From Niveibacterium microcysteis (GTDB lineage: Bacteria; Pseudomonadota; Gammaproteobacteria; Burkholderiales; Rhodocyclaceae): a stretch of DNA of 64,000 nucleotides. A program made the translations under genes and the position numbers. Below the pieces are notes generated by a model. It ran no database searches, was not told the origin of the DNA, and saw nothing but the letters and a program-made list of their open reading frames with translations. The stretch spans positions 4,761,993-4,825,992 of the forward strand of contig NZ_CP071060.1 in assembly GCF_017161445.1 (NCBI RefSeq). The letters run 5' to 3'. How positions within the stretch are numbered: position 1 is the first letter of the stretch; each line of letters opens with the position of its first letter. Shown here one piece after another: positions 38,413-47,023 of the stretch.

Positions 38413-39959
38413 CCGGACTGCGCGCCGCCCTGCTCGCCATCGCGCTGGCGCTGGGTGGCTGCGCCAGCCTGCCGACCGACATCGCGCGCAACGAATCCCA
38501 TGCAGCGACCGACACCGCCACGACGCGGCTGGGCCGAGCGTCGGCAACGCTGACCGGCGCCCACGCCGGCAGCAATGCCTTCCGCCCCTTGCCAGACGGC
38601 GTCGACGCGCTGCTCGCACGGCTCGCGCTTGCCAAGGCGGCGGAGCGCACGCTCGACCTGCAGTACTACATCTGGCGTGACGACCTCACCGGCCGCCATC
38701 TCGCCCATGCGCTGATCGACGCCGCGGACCGTGGCGTGAGGGTGCGGGTGTTGCTCGACGATGTAGGCACCGGCGCCGACGACGACGTGCTGCTGGCGCT
38801 CGACACCCATCCCAACATCGAGATCCGGCTCTTCAACCCGGTCGCCAACCGCAGTTTCCGCATGTTGGGCATGGCGTCGGACTTTTCGCGCACGAACCGG
38901 CGCATGCACAACAAGGCCTTCATCGCCGACAACCAGGCCGCCATTCTCGGTGGCCGCAATATCGGGGACGAGTACTTCGATGCCGGCAGCGATGTCGCCT
39001 TTGGTGACCTCGACGTGCTGACGCTCGGCCCGGTGGTGCCGGAGGTCTCGGCCAGCTTCGACAGTTTCTGGAACGCCGCGGCCTCGTTGCCGATCGCAGC
39101 GCTCGCCGGGCGCGCTGGCGACGCAGCGGCGCTTGCAAGTACCCGCGCGGCACTCGATGCCTTCGTAGCGGCAGAAAACGAAAGCCCGTATGTCCAGGGT
39201 CTTGCGGCAGAGGTTGCACGCGTGACGGACGAGCGCGACGGCCAGTGGTTCTGGGGCAAAGCGCGGTTGCTGCACGACGACCCGGACAAGATCCAGCATG
39301 CACCCGGGCAGGCACAAGGCACCCTGCTGACCCAGTTCGGCAACATCGGCGACGAGGTGCGCACCGACCTGTTCGTGGTGTCGCCCTACTTCATCCCTGG
39401 TGACGCTGGCGTTGCCTGGTTTCGCAAGCTCACCGATCGCGGCGTGAAGGTCACCATCCTAACCAACTCGCTCGCAGCCAGCGACGTCGGCGCCGTGCAC
39501 TCGGGCTACAAGCGCTATCGCGAGGCGCTGCTTGAGGCTGACGTGCGTCTCTACGAACTCAAGCCCACCGCCATCGAAGCAGCGAAGGACAAGAAGAAGA
39601 AGCTTTTCGGCGCGTCGCGCGCATCGCTGCACGCCAAGACCTTCCTGTTCGACCGGCACGCCGTGTTCATCGGATCCTTGAACCTCGACGCGCGATCGAT
39701 CGAACTCAACACCGAGATCGGCCTGCTCTGCGACAGCGCGGACATGACGCGCCGCATGGCCGAGGGGCTGGAAAACAATCTCGATGCCGTCGCGTGGCGG
39801 CTCGCGCTGGCACCCGATGCGAACGGCCAGAAGCAACTGGTCTGGATCGAACAAACGCCGGACGGCGCACTGACGCGCACCGAAGAGCCGGATGTTGGCC
39901 TGATGCGCCGTATCGGCGTGTGGTTCCTTGGCCTGCTGCCGATCGAATCGCAGCTCTGA
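38400..39959 (+). CDS. phospholipase D-family lipoprotein (cardiolipin synthase-like)
   Basis: The 519-residue protein has a lipoprotein signal peptide (LALGGCAS). Two HKD motifs are intact: HNKAFIADNQAAILGGRN and HAKTFLFDRHAVFIGSLN, so the enzyme is expected to be active as a phosphodiesterase or phosphatidyl-transferase. The order LQYYIWRDD, LLDDVGTG also fits this subfamily of PLD proteins (YmdC/ClsC-like). It would act on phospholipids at the periplasmic face or outer membrane. Its ATG lies within the last codons of the DUF3047 gene, so the two are coupled. Confidence 0.9.
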   Translation: MRPLTGLRAALLAIALALGGCASLPTDIARNESHAATDTATTRLGRASATLTGAHAGSNAFRPLPDGVDALLARLALAKAAERTLDLQYYIWRDDLTGRHLAHALIDAADRGVRVRVLLDDVGTGADDDVLLALDTHPNIEIRLFNPVANRSFRMLGMASDFSRTNRRMHNKAFIADNQAAILGGRNIGDEYFDAGSDVAFGDLDVLTLGPVVPEVSASFDSFWNAAASLPIAALAGRAGDAAALASTRAALDAFVAAENESPYVQGLAAEVARVTDERDGQWFWGKARLLHDDPDKIQHAPGQAQGTLLTQFGNIGDEVRTDLFVVSPYFIPGDAGVAWFRKLTDRGVKVTILTNSLAASDVGAVHSGYKRYREALLEADVRLYELKPTAIEAAKDKKKKLFGASRASLHAKTFLFDRHAVFIGSLNLDARSIELNTEIGLLCDSADMTRRMAEGLENNLDAVAWRLALAPDANGQKQLVWIEQTPDGALTRTEEPDVGLMRRIGVWFLGLLPIESQL

Positions 39960-39994
39960 TCGAAGCGCGCCGGCGCACAGCCGGGCCCGGCGTC

Positions 39995-40025
39995 GCTTCA
40001 CATAACCTGCTTCACATAACTTTAC
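39995..40025. promoter_or_regulatory. direct repeats and CpxR-like box before the Spy-like gene
   Basis: GCTTCACATAAC occurs at 39995-40006 and 40009-40020. Overlapping the second copy, TTCAC-N5-TTTAC (40011-40025) reads on the other strand as GTAAA-N5-GTGAA, one base off the CpxR consensus GTAAA-N5-GTAAA. The target regulator would be the CpxR-like protein encoded two genes downstream. Binding is inference. Confidence 0.6.
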
Positions 40026-40088
40026 CCAGCCTACAAATCGCGCCAACGCAGCGCTCGCAGACTCTTCATCGGGCTCTCCCACACTCTG

Positions 40089-40625
40089 ATGAAAGGTCTC
40101 ACCATGCCTGCCACCGAATTCTTCCGCACCGCACGCCGTATCCTGCCGGCGCGTAAAACCATCGCTGCCTTCCTTGGCGGCATTGCCGTCGCCCTGGGTG
40201 TCGGCGCGATCGCGGCCGGGCACGGCCTCGCCGACGGCATGCACGGCCATGCGTCCTCGACACAGCACAGCCCGGACGAGATGAACCGGCACATCGAGCA
40301 CATGCTCAAGCACTTCTATGCAGAGATCGACGCCACCGACGCACAGCGCGCGCGCATCGAACCGCTGGTGAAGCAGGCTGCAACCGAACTGATGCCGCTG
40401 CACGATCGCTTTCACGCCAGCCACGCCGATGCGCTCAACCTGCTTGCCGAAGCACCCGACCGCGCCGCGCTGGAGCGCTTCCGTGCAGGCCAGATGCAGG
40501 CGATGGACCAGGCCTCACGGCGCCTCACACAGCTGATCGCCGATGTCAGCGACGTGCTGACGCCCACCCAGCGCAAGCAGCTCGCCGAGCACATCGCGGA
40601 ACATCACCACCTCGGCCGCGGCTGA
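40089..40625 (+). CDS. Spy/CpxP-like periplasmic protein
   Basis: The 178-residue protein has an N-terminal membrane or signal helix (AAFLGGIAVALGVGAIAAG), a His-rich stretch (HGLADGMHGHASS) and a helical body with the LTxxQ-type motif LTPTQRKQL near the end, as in the Spy/CpxP family of envelope chaperones and stress feedback proteins. The C-terminal HIAEHHHLG and early histidines may bind metal. It lies directly upstream of a CpxR/CpxA-like pair on the same strand. From known systems it may act as an inhibitor or effector of that kinase. Confidence 0.82.
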   Translation: MKGLTMPATEFFRTARRILPARKTIAAFLGGIAVALGVGAIAAGHGLADGMHGHASSTQHSPDEMNRHIEHMLKHFYAEIDATDAQRARIEPLVKQAATELMPLHDRFHASHADALNLLAEAPDRAALERFRAGQMQAMDQASRRLTQLIADVSDVLTPTQRKQLAEHIAEHHHLGRG

Positions 40626-40672
40626 AGGCCCCCGGCGCTCGCCGCACATCGGGTGCTAGAGTCATAGCCAAT

Positions 40673-41362
40673 ATGGCCGCACACCTGCTGCTCGTTGAAG
40701 ACGACGCCCCGCTTGCCGAGATGCTTACCGAGTACCTCGGCAGTGCGGGCTTCGTGGTCACGCATGCGGCCACCGGCGCTGGCGCGCTGCAACAGCTCGC
40801 GCGGACGGATTTCGATGCCCTCGTGCTCGACCTGATGCTGCCCGACATGGATGGCCTCGACGTCTGCCGCCAACTGCGCGCTCGGTCGGATCTGCCAGTG
40901 TTGATGCTGACCGCCCGCGGCGATGCAATTGACCGCATCGTCGGCTTCGAGCTTGGCGCGGACGACTACCTGCCCAAGCCATTCGAGCCGCGCGAGCTGC
41001 TGGTGCGGCTGCGCGCGATCCTGCGACGCAGCCGCGGGCCGCTCGGCGCCGAACAGGCACTGCACTTCGGACGGCTCGAGATCGACCGCGCCGCGCATAC
41101 CGCGCGGCTCGACGGGCACGCGTGCAACCTCACCAGCTACCAGTTCGCCTTGCTGCGAACCCTGGCGGAGAACGCCGGCCGCGTGATGTCGCGCGAGGCA
41201 CTGATGGATCACGCCAAGGGCGAAACACTCGAAGCCTTCGACCGCTCGATCGATGTGCACATGTCGCGCATCCGTGCGGCAATCGAAGACGACCCCAAGC
41301 AGCCGCGCCGCATCATCACCGTACGTGGCGCCGGCTACCTGTTCGCGAAGGCGCAGGCCTGA
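40673..41362 (+). CDS. CpxR-like response regulator
   Basis: The 229-residue protein has an OmpR-type layout: acidic pocket LLVEDDAPL, phospho-acceptor D53 in LVLDLMLPDMDG, Lys in YLPKPFEPRE, then a winged helix with LTSYQFALLRTLAENAG and IITVRGAGYLF. Pattern and context (Spy-like gene before, CpxA-like kinase after) point to a CpxR-type envelope stress regulator. The DNA repeats at 39995-40025 are candidate sites. The kinase gene starts one base after its stop. Confidence 0.92.
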   Translation: MAAHLLLVEDDAPLAEMLTEYLGSAGFVVTHAATGAGALQQLARTDFDALVLDLMLPDMDGLDVCRQLRARSDLPVLMLTARGDAIDRIVGFELGADDYLPKPFEPRELLVRLRAILRRSRGPLGAEQALHFGRLEIDRAAHTARLDGHACNLTSYQFALLRTLAENAGRVMSREALMDHAKGETLEAFDRSIDVHMSRIRAAIEDDPKQPRRIITVRGAGYLFAKAQA

Positions 41363-41363
41363 G

Positions 41364-42599
41364 ATGTCGCGCCTCTACCTGCGCTTCTACCTCACGCTGC
41401 TCGTCTGCCTCGTGCTGTTCGCCCTGGCCGGAACGCTCGTCATGCATCGCGCCGGCGGGCCGGTTTCGCAAGCGTCCGAAGCACTCGCGCGGGTTGTGCA
41501 GAACGCACTGCCACCGGCCGATGCGCCGCGCGCCGAACAACAGGCGGCCGTCACCCGGCTGGTATCCGGCCTCTCGGCCAATGTCAGCCTGCTGCGCGCG
41601 GATGGAACTCCGATCGCAACGATCGGCATGCCGCTACGCCTGCGTCACGCCTCAGAACACGGCGGTCCTTCACCCGCCTGGGTCATCCGACTGCCGGACG
41701 GGCGCTGGCTGCTGGCCAGCGTGCCGATCGGTTTCGGCCACCCGGCGCATGTTTTGCTGCTGGCGCTGGTGGCCCTGGCGCTGCTCGTTGCGCTGGCGGC
41801 CTACCCGATCGTGCGCCGCATCACGCGACGACTGGAACGCCTGGAGGCCGGCGTCACCGCGCTGGGCACCGGCAATCTCGGCGCGCGCGTGGCGGTGGAG
41901 GGGCACGACGAAGTGGCACGCTTGGCCGAGCGCTTCAACGATGCAGCCGCGCGTATCGAGTCGCTGGTCGGCGCGCAACGCTCGCTGCTCGCCCACGCAT
42001 CGCATGAGCTGCGCACACCGTTGGCGCGTATCCGCATGGCGGTCGAGTTGATGAAAGACGCGGCCGAGCCGCGACGTAAAGCGGGGCTGGAACGCGATAT
42101 CGCCGAGCTCGACGCCCTGATCGACGAGATCCTGCTGTCGAGCCGCCTCGACGCCATCGCGACGCCCGCCACCACCGAAGCGATCGATCTGCTGGCGCTG
42201 CTCGCCGAAGAGTGTGCGCAGTACCCGGACACCACGCTGGAGGGCGAAGCCGTGGTAATCGCCGGTGACGGCCGCCTGCTGCGGCGGTTGATCCGCAACC
42301 TGCTCGACAATGCACAGAAACATGGGCAAGCCCCGACCACCGTCAGATTGCACACCACCCCGAGCGAGGCGGTGATCCGCGTCTCCGACGCGGGCAGCGG
42401 CGTGCCTTCAAGCGACCGTGAGCGCGTCTTCGAACCCTTCTACCGCCCCGCCGGTGCGGTATCGACGCGCGGCAGCGGGCTTGGACTGGCCTTGGTGCGC
42501 AAGATCGCCCGGCACCACGGCGGTGATGCGCAATGCCTTGAAGCGGGGACTGGCGCCAGCGCCTTCCTCGTTACATTGCCGATCCGGCTGACAAACTAA
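41364..42599 (+). CDS. CpxA-like membrane histidine kinase
   Basis: The 411-residue kinase has two membrane helices (YLTLLVCLVLFALAGTLV near the start and LLLALVALALLVALAAYPIV near residue 140), a short periplasmic part and a HAMP linker. The phospho-histidine motif is LLAHASHELRTPLARIR; ATPase boxes are NLLDNAQKHG, DAGSGVP and GSGLGLALV. The small sensor domain is about 95 residues. It is the partner of the regulator directly upstream; the Spy-like gene in front may supply feedback. Confidence 0.92.
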   Translation: MSRLYLRFYLTLLVCLVLFALAGTLVMHRAGGPVSQASEALARVVQNALPPADAPRAEQQAAVTRLVSGLSANVSLLRADGTPIATIGMPLRLRHASEHGGPSPAWVIRLPDGRWLLASVPIGFGHPAHVLLLALVALALLVALAAYPIVRRITRRLERLEAGVTALGTGNLGARVAVEGHDEVARLAERFNDAAARIESLVGAQRSLLAHASHELRTPLARIRMAVELMKDAAEPRRKAGLERDIAELDALIDEILLSSRLDAIATPATTEAIDLLALLAEECAQYPDTTLEGEAVVIAGDGRLLRRLIRNLLDNAQKHGQAPTTVRLHTTPSEAVIRVSDAGSGVPSSDRERVFEPFYRPAGAVSTRGSGLGLALVRKIARHHGGDAQCLEAGTGASAFLVTLPIRLTN

Positions 42600-42610
42600 C
42601 GCAAACGGCC

Positions 42611-43216
42611 TCAGGAATTCGACCCGCACCGCTCGAACACTGAGCGATCGAGCAGGTCGTAGCGGGTCGTGCTGCCATCGACTTCCTTCAGCTCGAAGGC
42701 ATCCTTGCCGAGCGGCGTGATCGCATTTACATCGGGCGGCCAGGTCAGGCCGGTGTCGTACATCCACACGATCTGCTGGCCGGCGATTCCCCAGGAGCCG
42801 GACATCGCGGTGCGTGGGCGAGCGGTGTCGCGGTATGCGTCGGCATGGAAGCTGCCGTCTTCGTCCAACACCACGCGGTAGTGCTCTTTGCCGCGAGTCG
42901 CCGCCCAGATGCCGACGTACTCGCAGGGCGTGTTGGGTAGCGCATCGAACAGCTTGCGGCGCTCGGCAAAGCTTCGCCGCCCCGCCTCGTCCGATTTCGC
43001 GTCGACGCAGGCGACGAACGCCTTCGTCGATTCAAGCGCGGTGCGCTGCTTGGGGTCGAAGTGCGTGGCGTTCTTGCACTGAAGCACGACGTTGGCCTTC
43101 TCGATGCGCCCGTTGCTGCACGACAGCGGCGCGGTAACGAGGCCGATCGCCACCGCAACGGCGATCAGCGACCACAGCAATCGTTTCGGCGTAACACCGA
43201 GGTAAGGGTTGTCCAT
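42611..43216 (-). CDS. membrane-anchored protein of unknown function
   Basis: The 201-residue product starts in the cytoplasm (MDNPYLGVTPKR), crosses the membrane once (LLWSLIAVAVAIGLVTAPLS) and has a C-terminal domain of about 165 residues outside. This domain contains six cysteines (for example VLQCKN, FVACVD, TPCEYVG, FERCGS) and a GSWGIAGQQIVWMYD beta-rich segment. A disulfide-linked fold is likely. I do not recognise the family. It is convergent with the CpxA-like gene. Confidence 0.65.
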   Translation of the reverse strand: MDNPYLGVTPKRLLWSLIAVAVAIGLVTAPLSCSNGRIEKANVVLQCKNATHFDPKQRTALESTKAFVACVDAKSDEAGRRSFAERRKLFDALPNTPCEYVGIWAATRGKEHYRVVLDEDGSFHADAYRDTARPRTAMSGSWGIAGQQIVWMYDTGLTWPPDVNAITPLGKDAFELKEVDGSTTRYDLLDRSVFERCGSNS

Positions 43217-43288
43217 ATTGGTTTCTCGATGCGCCGGCCGCAGCGGGCAAACGCCCAGCGGCGCGGCCCGGATCGCCGGTGACGCCGC

Positions 43289-44425
43289 TCAGCGGCCCAG
43301 CACCTCACGCAGCGCGGCAGTGCACAGGCGGATGTTCTCGACCCGCGCGCCGTAACCCATCACGCCGATGCGCCACACCTTGCCCGCCAGCGCGCCAAGG
43401 CCTGCGCCGATCTCCAGCCCGTAGTCGTTGAGCAGCGCCGCGCGCACCGCGGCGTCGTCCGCCTTGGCCGGAATGCGCACTGCGTTGAGTTGCGGCAGGC
43501 GCGCGTCGGGGCGCACGACGAAGTCGATGCCCATCGCTTCGAGCTTGTCGCGCAGCATCTCGTGCATCGCGCGGTGGCGCGCCCAGGAGGCTTCCAACCC
43601 CTCTTCGGCCAGCATCACCAGCGATTCGTGCAGGCCGTAGAGCGGGTTGACCGGCGCGGTGTGGTGGTAGGTGCGCTTGCCGGCGCCGGACCAGTAACCA
43701 AGCACCAGGTTCAGATCCTGGAACCAGCTCTGCACCGGGTGCTTGCGCGCCTTGAGCTTGGCCACCGCGCGCTCGCCAAAGCTCACCGGCGAGAGGCCTG
43801 GCGTGCTCGAAAGACACTTCTGGCTGCCCGAGTACGCCGCGTCGATGCCCCATTCGTCGAGCAGCACCGGCACGCCGCCGAGCGAGGTGACGCAATCCAT
43901 GATCGTCAGCGCATCGTGTTCGCGTGCGATCTGCGCCAGCGTGGCGGCGTCCGACAGTGCGCCGGTCGAGGTTTCGGCATGTACGAAGGCGAGGATGCGC
44001 GCCTGCGGATGTGCCTGAAAGGCCTTGCGCACCTTGTCCGGGTCGACCGGCGCGCCCCACTCGTCTTCCACGATCACCGGCGTGCCACCGCAGCGGCGCA
44101 CGTTCTCGGCCTGGCGGCCGCCGAACACGCCGTTGACGCACACGATCACGGTATCGCCCGGTTCGACCAGGTTCACGAAGCAGGTTTCCATGCCGACCGA
44201 ACCGGGCGCGGAGACCGGGAAAGTCAGTTCGTTCTTGGTCTGGAAGGCCCAGCGCAGCAGGGTCTTGAGCTCTTCCATCATGCCGCTGAAGGCTGGGTCG
44301 AGGTGGCCCACCGTGGGCAGCGCCATCGCCTGCAGCACACGCGCCGGCACATCGCTCGGGCCGGGGCCCATCAGCACGCGACGAGGCGGGTGGAAGGAGG
44401 TGATCTGCGGCGCGCTGCGGTCCAT
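43289..44425 (-). CDS. alanine-glyoxylate / serine-pyruvate aminotransferase family enzyme
   Basis: The 378-residue protein is a class-V, fold-type-I PLP enzyme. The probable PLP lysine is in YSGSQKCLSSTPG; HAETSTGALSD and MDCVTSLGGVP are typical of the AGT/SPT group. N-terminal LMGPGPSDVPARVL is the family start. It probably moves an amino group between alanine or serine and glyoxylate or pyruvate, a role in glycine or photorespiratory-type metabolism. It is not in an obvious operon; an AraC-type gene lies upstream on the same strand. Confidence 0.9.
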   Translation of the reverse strand: MDRSAPQITSFHPPRRVLMGPGPSDVPARVLQAMALPTVGHLDPAFSGMMEELKTLLRWAFQTKNELTFPVSAPGSVGMETCFVNLVEPGDTVIVCVNGVFGGRQAENVRRCGGTPVIVEDEWGAPVDPDKVRKAFQAHPQARILAFVHAETSTGALSDAATLAQIAREHDALTIMDCVTSLGGVPVLLDEWGIDAAYSGSQKCLSSTPGLSPVSFGERAVAKLKARKHPVQSWFQDLNLVLGYWSGAGKRTYHHTAPVNPLYGLHESLVMLAEEGLEASWARHRAMHEMLRDKLEAMGIDFVVRPDARLPQLNAVRIPAKADDAAVRAALLNDYGLEIGAGLGALAGKVWRIGVMGYGARVENIRLCTAALREVLGR

Positions 44426-44507
44426 GTAGGGCTCTCCGACGGGTTCTGATGAGTCGCCGATGGTGGTGCCGCGGGTGCGGGCTGGTCAAGCCCGCAACAA
44501 CCCTAGT

Positions 44508-45320
44508 TCACGCCGGCTCGGCCACTCCGCGGCGGTGGCCGCGGATCGCTGTGGGCGCAAAGCCGAAACGACTGCGGAAACGTAACGCGAAGCGGGACGC
44601 GGACTCGTAACCGACCGCCTCGGCGATGCGCGTGACTGGCATCGCGGTGGATTGCAGCAGCTGCATTGCACGCGTCATCCGCACATCGACCAGCAGTTCG
44701 CTCAGCGCGGTGCCCTCGGCCGCCAGGCGGCGGCGCAAGGTGGCTTCGCTGATCGCCATCGCAGCAGCGATCTGGTCGGTATTCCACGCGCGGCCCGGCT
44801 CGGCGTCGAGCAGGCCGCGCACCCGCCGCACGAAGGACGGCGGCGGTGCCTCGGCAAAACGGCCGCCGTGATGCGCGAGCCACACCAGCAACTCGGCCAT
44901 GCGATGGCGCGCAACACCTTCAGGCACCACGTCGGGCTGTGCGATCGCGTCGCGCGCATGCAGGCAGGCGTTGGCAAACGCATCGCCCTGCGGATGGATC
45001 GCCAGCACATCGCGAATCGGCGGCGCGTCGCAAACGTGTGCGGCGAGCAGCGCCGGTTCCCACACCAGCCAGAAAGCCTCGTAGCGGCCATCCGGGCCAA
45101 CGCGGTTGGTCACATCGAAATGCTGCCCGCCGGCAATCGCCAGCGCCTCACCAGCGTGCAACACGCAGTCGCCACCGGCCCAGCTGAGCGCTTTCTCGCC
45201 GTGCGTGATGAAGATCAGGATCGGCGTGTCGATGAACACCCGCGCAAAGCGCAGCGCCTGGCGCTGCACGATGCGCGCGGTGCTGCCGACGCCGGGGCGG
45301 GTATGTATCTCGGGGCTCAT
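44508..45320 (-). CDS. AraC-family transcriptional regulator
   Basis: The 270-residue protein has an N-terminal cupin-like ligand domain (GGDCVLHAGEALAIAGGQHFDV) and a C-terminal pair of helix-turn-helix units: IAAAMAISEATLRRRLAAEG, then MPVTRIAEAVGYESASRFALRFRS, the AraC signature. The effector and targets are unknown; the neighbouring aminotransferase gene, on the same strand, and the PEBP gene are possible targets but nothing proves this. Confidence 0.9.
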   Translation of the reverse strand: MSPEIHTRPGVGSTARIVQRQALRFARVFIDTPILIFITHGEKALSWAGGDCVLHAGEALAIAGGQHFDVTNRVGPDGRYEAFWLVWEPALLAAHVCDAPPIRDVLAIHPQGDAFANACLHARDAIAQPDVVPEGVARHRMAELLVWLAHHGGRFAEAPPPSFVRRVRGLLDAEPGRAWNTDQIAAAMAISEATLRRRLAAEGTALSELLVDVRMTRAMQLLQSTAMPVTRIAEAVGYESASRFALRFRSRFGFAPTAIRGHRRGVAEPA

Positions 45321-45370
45321 GGATTGCGTGGCGGGCGGTGATGCCCGCCAGTGTCGCCGATCCGGGCCGC

Positions 45371-45910
45371 TCAGCGCGCACCGGTTGCCGTCAGCGACGC
45401 GCGGCCGAGCGTCACGCTGCGCATCATGAAGCCGAGCATCGCCGGCGTGGCGTGCGCGGGCAGGTCGAAGCGGTCAACGTTCAGCGCATGCACGGTGACG
45501 ATGTAGCGGTGCGTTTCGCCCACCGGCGGGCAGGCGCCGAGGAAGCCGGGCTGGCCGGTGTCGGTGTTGAGCTGCATCGCGGCCGCCGGCAGCTTGCCCG
45601 CTGCGCTGCCGGCGCCGGCCGACAAGGCGCTTGTGTCGGCCGGCAAGTTCGCGACCACCCAGTGCCACCAGCCGGAGCCGGTCGGCGCATCGGGGTCGTA
45701 CACCGTCACCGCAAAACTCCTGGTGCCGGCAGGCGCGTTGTCCCAGCGCAGATCGGGCGAGACATTCCCGCCGCTGCAGCCGAAGGCATTGGCGTATTGC
45801 GCGGGCGCCAGCTTGCCGCTCGCGAGCGCATCGCTCTTGAGCGTGAAATCGGCCGCGCTGGCCGGCATCGCGATAAGGGTGGCAATCAGGGCGAGGGATC
45901 TGAGTTGCAT
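45371..45910 (-). CDS. periplasmic PEBP-family protein (YbhB/YbcL-like)
   Basis: The 179-residue precursor starts with a signal peptide ending at MPASAADF. The mature part carries both PEBP signatures: VYDPDAPTGSGWWHWVV, the conserved anion-binding region, and GETHRYIVTVHAL. Bacterial members bind small anionic ligands or lipids and may inhibit proteases or kinases; the precise function is unknown. AAGGAAG eight bases upstream supports the start. The gene is separated from the AraC-type gene by 50 bp and is divergent from the cobalamin riboswitch. Confidence 0.92.
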   Translation of the reverse strand: MQLRSLALIATLIAMPASAADFTLKSDALASGKLAPAQYANAFGCSGGNVSPDLRWDNAPAGTRSFAVTVYDPDAPTGSGWWHWVVANLPADTSALSAGAGSAAGKLPAAAMQLNTDTGQPGFLGACPPVGETHRYIVTVHALNVDRFDLPAHATPAMLGFMMRSVTLGRASLTATGAR

Positions 45911-46063
45911 GGCAGGCTTCCTTGCAGGGTTTCGGTGTCATCAGTATCGGCACTGAGCAGGGCGCCGTGCGTGCCAAGTCGATCGATTTCGGTGCCGATC
46001 CGATCACACGCGCCGCGCTCGCCCCCGCCACGCCGTGCGGGTACACTCAGCCCTTACAGCAGC

Positions 46064-46250
46064 AGGTGCCCCGATGGCGTTCGCCGGAGGGGTGAAACGG
46101 GAAGCCGGTGCGCCTTCGGGCCATTCCGGCGCTGCCCCCGCAACGGTAAGCGAGTGAAGACGCGGCAAGACGCCACTGTGGCAACACGGGAAGGCGCTGC
46201 GTCGGTGCCAGCCGGCACGCTCGCAAGCCCGGAGACCGGCCTGATGCTGA
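46064..46250 (+). promoter_or_regulatory. cobalamin riboswitch
   Basis: The plus strand carries the hallmarks of the B12 element in order: GGGAAGCCGGTG, then GCTGCCCCCGCAACGGTAA in the core, and the B12 box GCAAGCCCGGAGACCGGCC near the end. It lies about 170 bases before the btuM start, in the 512-bp gap after the PEBP gene. Bound adenosylcobalamin is expected to lower expression of btuM-cobD-cobC. No clear intrinsic terminator was seen after it, so control may be translational. Confidence 0.95.
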
Positions 46251-46422
46251 CAGCGGGCATTGCGGGTGGGCGATGCCGCGTGAGGTGCATCCCCTTGCGC
46301 GAGCTTCCCTCCGGCCAGCCCGTTCGTTCCCGATGTGGCGCGGGCGTTGCGCTGCCTCGGGGTGTTGCTACGCGACCGTGCCGGCCTGCCGTGGCCCCGG
46401 TCCGCTCCGAAAGGGTTATTCG

Positions 46423-46998
46423 ATGCTCGCACCCGCCCGCCGTCCGCAACTGGCCATCGCCACCGCACTCGTTCTGCTGATGACCGCCAGCCGTGGCCAT
46501 CACCTTGCCTCGCTCGCGCACCTGCCGGGCGCATCCTGGGCCGTGTTCTTCCTCGCCGGCGCCTATCTGCGCCCGCGCTGGGCGCTGCCTGCCCTGCTCG
46601 GCCTGGCCTTCTCGCTCGACTACGTCGCGATTGCCTGGCAAGGCGTCAGCGAGTTCTGCGTCAGTGCCGCCTATGTGGCACTGATCCCGGCCTACGCGGC
46701 ACTGTGGGGTGCCGGCCGGCTGTACGCCGCGCGCCACAGCGACACCGTGCGTACCCTGCCCTGGCTGGCGGTGTGCGCGCTCGGCGGGGTCGTGATCTGC
46801 GAACTGATTTCGAGCGGCAGCTTCTACTTCTTCTCCGGCCGCTTCGCCGAACCAACGCTTGCGGTGTTCGCGGAACGGCTGGCGACCTACCTGCCGGGCG
46901 ACCTGGGCAACGCGGCTTTCTGGATCGTCATGGCGACCGGTGTGCACGCCTGCTTTGCGATGCTGGCGCACACCGCGCCGCGCGGGCAGCGCACATGA
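46423..46998 (+). CDS. btuM: BtuM-like cobalamin transporter (solitary S-component)
   Basis: The 191-residue protein has about six membrane helices and follows a cobalamin riboswitch, in front of two cobamide synthesis genes. Size, topology and the segment WQGVSEFCVSAAYVAL fit the BtuM family, solitary ECF S-component-like B12 transporters of Gram-negative bacteria. In the studied homologue a cysteine near position 80 binds cobalt and removes the upper ligand; here Cys79 sits at that place. GAAAGGG before the ATG decides the start; the longer frame runs through the riboswitch tail. Confidence 0.82.
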   Translation: MLAPARRPQLAIATALVLLMTASRGHHLASLAHLPGASWAVFFLAGAYLRPRWALPALLGLAFSLDYVAIAWQGVSEFCVSAAYVALIPAYAALWGAGRLYAARHSDTVRTLPWLAVCALGGVVICELISSGSFYFFSGRFAEPTLAVFAERLATYLPGDLGNAAFWIVMATGVHACFAMLAHTAPRGQRT

Positions 46999-47023
46999 GC
47001 CAGGCGCAGCAAGGGCGCGCGCA

